From contig JAIQFP010000019.1 in the NCBI GenBank assembly GCA_020073165.1, forward strand, positions 1-64,000: DNA of 64,000 nucleotides, in the 5' to 3' direction. The stretch's first letter is position 1. Every line of letters begins with the position of its first letter. This DNA is from Terriglobia bacterium (GTDB lineage Bacteria > Acidobacteriota > Terriglobia > Terriglobales > Acidobacteriaceae). Made by a program: the position numbers and the translations under genes. Positions 59,282 to 64,000 of the stretch are shown here, piece by piece. The notes below the pieces were generated by a model that was not told the DNA's origin, did not search any database, and saw only the letters and a program-made list of their open reading frames with translations.

Positions 59282-62098
59282 ATGAACCGGGACTTTCAAA
59301 TTCGCTTTACCGCCGGACTGCTTTTTCTCCTGACCGCGGCCGCTGCTGTTCTCGCCTGGATCAACTTCCAGAAGGAACGCGAATTCCAGATTCCTTATGA
59401 CGGTGTCTGGTGGGTCGAGCACAACGGCAACCTCATTGCCGACCGGGTGGAGGCCAACGGCCCCGGTGCCAAAGCGGGTATCAAGCAGGGAGACCGTTTA
59501 GCCGCGATTGGCCAGCGTGAGGTCAACGACGTCGCGATGCTCAATCGCCAACTGTACCGGGTGGGCGCTTGGTCCAAGGCAACCTACTCAATGGTGCGAC
59601 ACTCGATCGCCGTGGACACGACCGTAATCCTGGTCCCGGCTGAGAGATCGCTCAACCAGTGGCTGCGGCTGATCGCGTTGATCTATCTGGGCATCGGACT
59701 CTACGTCCTGCTGCGGCGCTGGACCGCCCCGGGGTCTACGCATTTCTACATTTTTTGCCTGGTCTCGTTCATTCTCTACGCCTTCCACTACACCGGAAAG
59801 CTGAACCTGTTTGACTGGACGATTTTGTGGAGCAACGTGGTGGCCTGTCTGCTCCAGCCCGCATTGTTCCTGCATTTTGTCCTGACGTTTCCGGAAAAAC
59901 GGGGCTTCGTCCGCAAGCACCGCTGGGCGGTTCCCGCGGTGTACCTGCCGGGATTACTGCTGCTGGGGACTCATGTCCTGGCGCTGCGCTTCCTCAAGCC
60001 GACTGAAAGCCTGCGTTGGGAACTGGACCGCATGGAGATGGGTTATCTGGCCGTGTTCTTCGTGGCCGCGGCAGCTGTTCTGGTGCACAGCTACCGACGT
60101 GCCAGTACGCCGATTCTGCGGCAACAACTGAAGTGGGTGATGCGCGGCACCATTCTGGCGATCGCGCCGTTCACGTTGCTCTACGTGATTCCTTACCTGA
60201 TAGGCAAAGCGGGAATCAGTGTCTCCGTCCTGTCGCTCGGCCTCCTCCCCTTGACCTTCGGGTACGCCATCTTCCGTTACCGCCTGATGGACGTGGACCT
60301 GATCTTCAAGCGCGGCATGGTGTACACGCTGGCGGCTCTTGCCGTTGTGGGCACGTACTTCGCGGTGGTGGCGGCCGTGGCCGAACTCGTCCACACCCAG
60401 GTGCCCAGTTCCGGGCCCGCGGGTCTGGTATTGGCGATGGTGGTCACCGCGTTGCTGTTCGATCCGGTTCGCAGGTGGATTCAGGAGCGCATCGACCAGT
60501 TCTTCTACCGCACGCGCTACGACTACCGCAAAACCCTGATCGAGTTCGGGCGTGAACTCAGCGCGGAAACCGACCTCGACAAGATGCTGGGCTCGGTGGT
60601 GGACCGCTTGTCGCGCACCCTGCTGGTCGATCGTATGGCGATCTTCCTCTCGGCCGGCGAGCCACCCCAGCGGTTCCTGCTGGCCAAGTCGTTTGGCATG
60701 ACCCAGACTAGCGGCCTCGATCTGAACTTCCTCAGCGCCCCGCGCCCGGAGATGGCAGAGGGCCACCTGTTCTTCGACAACACCCGCCAGGTTCCGCGTG
60801 AAGACCAGAGCGCGCAAGACACCATCGGCAGGCTGGATCTGAACTATTACATCCCCTGCCGCGCGCAGCAGCGCACCATCGCTTTTCTCGGCTTGGGCAA
60901 GACAGTGGAAGGCGATTTCCTCTCCAGCGAAGACATTGAGTTGCTGGAAACCCTGGCCGGCTATATCGGGATCGCCATTCAGAACGCGCGCCTCTATGCC
61001 TCGCTCGAGCAGAAGGTCGCCCAGTACGAGCGCCTGAAGGACTTTAACGAAAACATCGTCGAGTCCATCAACGTGGGCGTGCTGGCGGTGGATCTCGCCG
61101 ACCGCATCGAGTCCTGGAACTCGCAGATGGAGGTCATGTACGCTCTGCCGCGCTGGCAGGCGCTGACTCGTCCGCTGAGCGAAGTGTTTCCGCCGGCTTT
61201 CGTGGAGGAGTTCTACCGGGTACGGCAGAATCCCGGCATCCACAACCTGTACAAGTTCCGCCTGGGCACGCCTACGGGCGAGAACCGCACCGTGAACGTC
61301 GCCATCGCGCCTCTGGTCACCCGGAAGTTCAACGTGATCGGGCGGCTGATCATCATGGATGACATCACCGAGCGCGTGGAGCTGGAATCGCAACTCTCCC
61401 AGGCCGACAAGCTCTCGTCCATCGGTCTGCTCGCCGCCGGAGTCGCGCACGAGGTGAACACGCCGCTGGCCGTGATCTCCTCTTACGCCCAGATGCTCTC
61501 CAAACAACTGCAGGGAGACCCGCAGAGGGGCGCGCTGCTGGAAAAGATCACGCGGCAAACCTTCCGGGCCTCGGAGATCGTCAACAACCTGCTCAATTTC
61601 TCGCGCACCAGCGGCACCGAGTTCACCGACGTGGATGTGAACAAGATCATCACTGACACCATGGCGCTGCTGGAACACCAGTTCAAGATTTCGAAGATCA
61701 AGGTGCAGGATGAGTTGGCCGGGCACCTGCCGCTGATCAACGGCAACCCCGGCCGCCTGCAGCAGGTCTTTCTGAACCTGTTCCTGAACGCCCGGGACGC
61801 GATGCCAAACGGGGGAACACTGCGCGTCGCTACATCGAATGGCGAGGGCGTCAGCGTGGTGGTTTCTGACACCGGCACGGGCATCGCCCAGGAACACATC
61901 CACCGCATCTACGACCCGTTCTTCACCACCAAGACGGCGCCGCAAGGCCAGCAAGGCCGGGGCACGGGTTTGGGCCTGTCGGTCAGCTACGGCATCATTC
62001 AGGAGCACGCCGGAAAAATTCGCGTGGAGAGCCGCCCTGGCGAAGGCACCACGTTTTACCTTGATTTCCCTCTGCTGAGGAAGGCGGTCAATGTCTGA
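59282..62098 (+). CDS. PDZ-, GAF- and PAS-containing membrane sensor histidine kinase
   Basis: 938 residues from ATG 59282 (MNRDFQIRF, then a helix). GTG 59171 and ATG 59213 are alternatives, and no clear ribosome site decides. TATAAT at 59155-59160 may be the -10 box. Domains: TM1, a PDZ-like periplasmic part (NGNLIADRVEANGPGAKAGIKQGDRLAAIG, residues about 52-81), seven further helices (about 135-330), a GAF domain (about 400-575), PAS (ESINVGVLAVDLADRIESWNSQMEV), HisKA with GVAHEVNTPLAVISSYAQML (phospho-His), and HATPase_c (NGNPGRLQQVFLNLFLNARDA, DTGTGIAQEH, GTGLGLSVS). Overlaps the response regulator by eight bases; signal unknown. Confidence 0.85.
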   Translation: MNRDFQIRFTAGLLFLLTAAAAVLAWINFQKEREFQIPYDGVWWVEHNGNLIADRVEANGPGAKAGIKQGDRLAAIGQREVNDVAMLNRQLYRVGAWSKATYSMVRHSIAVDTTVILVPAERSLNQWLRLIALIYLGIGLYVLLRRWTAPGSTHFYIFCLVSFILYAFHYTGKLNLFDWTILWSNVVACLLQPALFLHFVLTFPEKRGFVRKHRWAVPAVYLPGLLLLGTHVLALRFLKPTESLRWELDRMEMGYLAVFFVAAAAVLVHSYRRASTPILRQQLKWVMRGTILAIAPFTLLYVIPYLIGKAGISVSVLSLGLLPLTFGYAIFRYRLMDVDLIFKRGMVYTLAALAVVGTYFAVVAAVAELVHTQVPSSGPAGLVLAMVVTALLFDPVRRWIQERIDQFFYRTRYDYRKTLIEFGRELSAETDLDKMLGSVVDRLSRTLLVDRMAIFLSAGEPPQRFLLAKSFGMTQTSGLDLNFLSAPRPEMAEGHLFFDNTRQVPREDQSAQDTIGRLDLNYYIPCRAQQRTIAFLGLGKTVEGDFLSSEDIELLETLAGYIGIAIQNARLYASLEQKVAQYERLKDFNENIVESINVGVLAVDLADRIESWNSQMEVMYALPRWQALTRPLSEVFPPAFVEEFYRVRQNPGIHNLYKFRLGTPTGENRTVNVAIAPLVTRKFNVIGRLIIMDDITERVELESQLSQADKLSSIGLLAAGVAHEVNTPLAVISSYAQMLSKQLQGDPQRGALLEKITRQTFRASEIVNNLLNFSRTSGTEFTDVDVNKIITDTMALLEHQFKISKIKVQDELAGHLPLINGNPGRLQQVFLNLFLNARDAMPNGGTLRVATSNGEGVSVVVSDTGTGIAQEHIHRIYDPFFTTKTAPQGQQGRGTGLGLSVSYGIIQEHAGKIRVESRPGEGTTFYLDFPLLRKAVNV

Positions 62099-63530
62099 GG
62101 CAGCCGTTTTCGCGCGCCGTCCCCTGAACGAAGATTCCTCTTCGCCCGCGGGTTCGGTGCTGATCATCGACGACGAAGCGGCCATTCGCGAGTCACTCGA
62201 GACCTTGCTGGCGCTGGAAGGCTACACCGTGGAGTGCGCCGCCAGCGGCGAAGAAGGCTTCGCACGCCTGGGTGAACGGTCTTTCGACCTCGTGCTGCTG
62301 GACCTGGCGCTTCCCGATCGCAATGGTTTGGATATCCTCAGTGAACTCCGCTCCCAAGACCCGCAGCTTTCGGTCATCATGATCACCGCCTACGGCACCG
62401 TGGAGAACGCGGTCCGGGCCATGCAGGTGGGGGCGGCCAACTTCATCCAGAAACCCTGGGACAACGAAAAACTGCTGGCCGATGTACGCGCTGCCGTGGC
62501 GCGGCACCGGGCGGAAGAAGAGAACATCCAGCTCAAGCGGGCGCTCAAGCAGCGCTACAACTTCGAAAACATCGTGGGCAAGAGTGAGCCCATGCTGAAG
62601 ATTTTCGACCTGGTGGCACAAGTGGCGCCCAGCCGTTCCACAGTCCTGCTGCAAGGCGAAAGCGGAACCGGCAAGGAACTGATCGCCAAAGCCATCCACC
62701 TGAATTCGCCGCGCCGCGACCGTCCTTTCGTCCCCGTCAACACCGGCTCCATGCCGCCGGACCTGCTGGAGTCCACGCTCTTTGGCCACGTGAAAGGCGC
62801 GTTTACCAGCGCCATCGCCTCCAAGAAGGGACTGTTTGAAATCGCCGACCGGGGGACGCTCTTCCTTGACGAAATCGGTACCATGGGCATGGACATCCAG
62901 AGCAAGATCCTGCGTGTGCTCCAGGACCGGAAGTTCATGCACCTGGGCGGTGTACACGAGTTGCAGGTGGATGTTCGCATCATCGCCGCCACCAACGTGG
63001 ACCTGAAGCAGCAGGTGCACGACGGCAAGTTCCGTGAAGACCTGTTCTATCGCCTGAACGTCATCACCGTCGACCTGCCGCCCCTGCGCCAGCGCAAGGA
63101 GGATATTCCCCTGCTGGTGCAGTTCTTCCTCAACAAGTATTCGGCCGAGAACGAACGTCCGCTGCGGCGGATCACTCCTGAAGCGCTGCGCCTGCTGCTG
63201 ACCTACGCCTGGCCGGGCAATGTGCGCGAACTGGAGAACGTGGTGGAGCGCGCCGTGGTACTCTCCTCCGGCACTGAGATTGGCCCCGAACTGCTGCCTG
63301 ACCATATCTCTGGACGCAGCACCGCATTCCCGGTACCCGAACCGCGCAGCGCCGATTCTTCGCTTTTCGACATCATGGAAGACTGCGAGCGCCACGTGAT
63401 CGTGGACATGTTAGAGAAATGCAACTGGAACCAGACCGATGCCGCCGAGCGCTTCCACGTCCCGCTCTCCACCCTGAACCAGAAAATCAAACGCCTGAAT
63501 ATTGAGATCAAGAAGAAAAACCGAGAGTAG
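62091..63530 (+). CDS. NtrC-type sigma-54-dependent response regulator with GAFTSA variant
   Basis: 479 residues. REC domain (about 21-140) with VLIIDDEAAIRES, LVLLDLALPDRNG (phospho-Asp), ITAYGTVENAVRAM and FIQKPWD. AAA+ domain has GESGTGKELIAKAIH (Walker A), GTLFLDEIGTM (Walker B) and ATNVDLKQQVHDGKFREDLFYRLNV. The sigma-54 contact loop reads GAFTSA instead of GAFTGA. HTH_8 at the end (NWNQTDAAERFHVPLSTLNQKIKRLNI). It is the partner of the histidine kinase, overlapping it by eight bases. The loop variant may alter sigma-54 contact. Confidence 0.9.
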   Translation: MSEAAVFARRPLNEDSSSPAGSVLIIDDEAAIRESLETLLALEGYTVECAASGEEGFARLGERSFDLVLLDLALPDRNGLDILSELRSQDPQLSVIMITAYGTVENAVRAMQVGAANFIQKPWDNEKLLADVRAAVARHRAEEENIQLKRALKQRYNFENIVGKSEPMLKIFDLVAQVAPSRSTVLLQGESGTGKELIAKAIHLNSPRRDRPFVPVNTGSMPPDLLESTLFGHVKGAFTSAIASKKGLFEIADRGTLFLDEIGTMGMDIQSKILRVLQDRKFMHLGGVHELQVDVRIIAATNVDLKQQVHDGKFREDLFYRLNVITVDLPPLRQRKEDIPLLVQFFLNKYSAENERPLRRITPEALRLLLTYAWPGNVRELENVVERAVVLSSGTEIGPELLPDHISGRSTAFPVPEPRSADSSLFDIMEDCERHVIVDMLEKCNWNQTDAAERFHVPLSTLNQKIKRLNIEIKKKNRE

Positions 63531-63612
63531 CTGCCATTGTGGGGTCTGTGTTTCCGAATCTTTGGTCGTTGGATTTGATTCTCTCCTTTGCAGTAACCGG
63601 CACTGAGGGCTG

Positions 63613-63639
63613 ATAGCAGACGGCTTTCTCTGCTATAGT
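63613..63639 (+). promoter_or_regulatory. Inverted repeat overlapping a -10 box upstream of the MlaE-type gene
   Basis: ATAGCAGA (63613-63620) and TCTGCTAT (63629-63636) form a perfect eight-base inverted repeat around CGGCTTTC. TATAGT (63634-63639), a likely -10 box, overlaps its right arm, so a repressor bound here could block transcription of the gene at 63693. No good -35 was found. Confidence 0.45.
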
Positions 63640-63692
63640 TCCGTGAGACACGACGGCCCGCAGGACTGGCCGCCGAAGGTCTCTCCCTTCGC

Positions 63693-64000
63693 ATGGAACT
63701 GATCTCGCCCACGGAGTTCGCCCGCGATACTGTACAGGCCTTGCAGGAATACTCCGTGCTGGCCGGGCAATCCGTTGCCAACCTCTTCCGCTATCCCCGC
63801 TACATGGCGGACATGATGCAGCAAGCGGACCTGATCGGGGTGGGATCGCTGCCCATCGTAGTGCTCACGGGTTTTTTTACCGGGGCGGTGCTGGCCTTGA
63901 ACAGCGCCAGCATGCTGCAGAGATTCGGGTCACTCACGCTCATCGGCCAGCTGGTTTCGGTGGGCATGGTGCGCGAATTGGGGCCGGTGCTGACCGGACT
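63693..64000 (+). CDS. MlaE-type ABC transporter permease, 3' part beyond the window
   Basis: Partial: 102 codons from ATG 63693 (MELISPTEFARDTVQALQEY) to the window end. GVGSLPIVVLTGFFTGAVLALNSA and SVGMVRELGPVLTGL are the hallmark helix and VREL...P.L motif of the MlaE/YrbE permease family, which moves phospholipids or related substrates across the inner membrane with an MlaF ATPase and MlaD SSB-like partners. Those genes would follow outside the window. The promoter region carries an inverted repeat at the -10. Confidence 0.85.
   Translation, partial: MELISPTEFARDTVQALQEYSVLAGQSVANLFRYPRYMADMMQQADLIGVGSLPIVVLTGFFTGAVLALNSASMLQRFGSLTLIGQLVSVGMVRELGPVLTG

Noticed and set aside
59954-62185. 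743-codon minus-strand frame
   Set aside because: Antisense shadow of the histidine kinase gene. It reads as Arg/Gln/His-rich low complexity without motifs.

Overview
The window looks like a chromosomal segment of a soil-type Acidobacteriota, probably a metagenome contig. The evidence is an Oar-like TonB-dependent receptor, sulfatase-like proteins fused to TPR repeats, a winged-helix/TolB-like/TPR regulator, BIG2-type lipoproteins, GC-rich coding sequence, and short dispersed intergenic repeats. The taxonomic call is inference. No rRNA, tRNA, CRISPR array, transposase or prophage gene was seen.

Layout. 1-138 is the end of mraY. 139 to about 1334 is a block of lower GC (a CYTH protein without its start, then a TPR lipoprotein without its end) that breaks into a truncated, oppositely oriented atpF. 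This is most simply an assembly chimera. 2.2-5.7 kb holds a family-39 glycosyltransferase and hfq-hflX. 6.0-6.7 kb holds a PuuD-like membrane protein. 6.8-13.0 kb is a six-gene minus-strand run: a TTG-started phosphodiesterase-type lipoprotein, a 69-residue RHH-like protein, an Oxa1/EMC3-like membrane protein, a second phosphodiesterase-type protein, a small membrane protein, and a carboxymuconolactone-decarboxylase/AhpD-like gene. The last gene has an in-frame UGA in its redox motif (Cys-Pro-Phe-UGA) and a bacterial SECIS-like hairpin right behind it, so it is probably a selenoprotein. 13.2-19.1 kb has three further alkaline-phosphatase-superfamily proteins with TPR tails and Thr in place of the sulfatase Cys/Ser. 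19.2-22.7 kb is the TonB-dependent receptor.

23-35 kb is mixed housekeeping: DUF309, a DegT/DnrJ aminotransferase, an SH3-like lipoprotein, 6-phosphofructokinase, a BIG2 lipoprotein, DUF2203, PilZ, nadA, a CadC-like regulator, a secreted cupin, moaA and a YcxB-like protein. 35.7-39.5 kb is an electron-transfer-flavoprotein operon (etfB, a two-TM small protein, etfA, ETF-ubiquinone oxidoreductase). 39.6-47.1 kb has a zinc-ribbon protein, a small basic protein, threonine aldolase, an alpha/beta hydrolase, an M20 peptidase, an SGNH hydrolase, a VapBC pair with a palindromic operator, a YyaL/DUF255 thioredoxin-fold protein, and a 46-residue secreted peptide gene with its own intrinsic terminator. 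47.4-55.0 kb is a minus-strand series of envelope and membrane genes (seven-TM protein, CBS pair, glycine-zipper protein, DUF58, PGPGW protein, DedA, alpha/beta hydrolase) and an ArgD-like aminotransferase. 55.4-64 kb has DUF1203, a secreted amidohydrolase, a large GNAT-like unknown, a PDZ-containing membrane histidine kinase with its overlapping NtrC-type partner (GAFTSA variant), and the start of an MlaE-type permease.

The strongest candidates for something new are the selenoprotein and the operon it closes. After those come the 46-residue secreted peptide, the small membrane protein inside the ETF operon, and a promoter-plus-hairpins unit near 1.9-2.0 kb that may be a small RNA.
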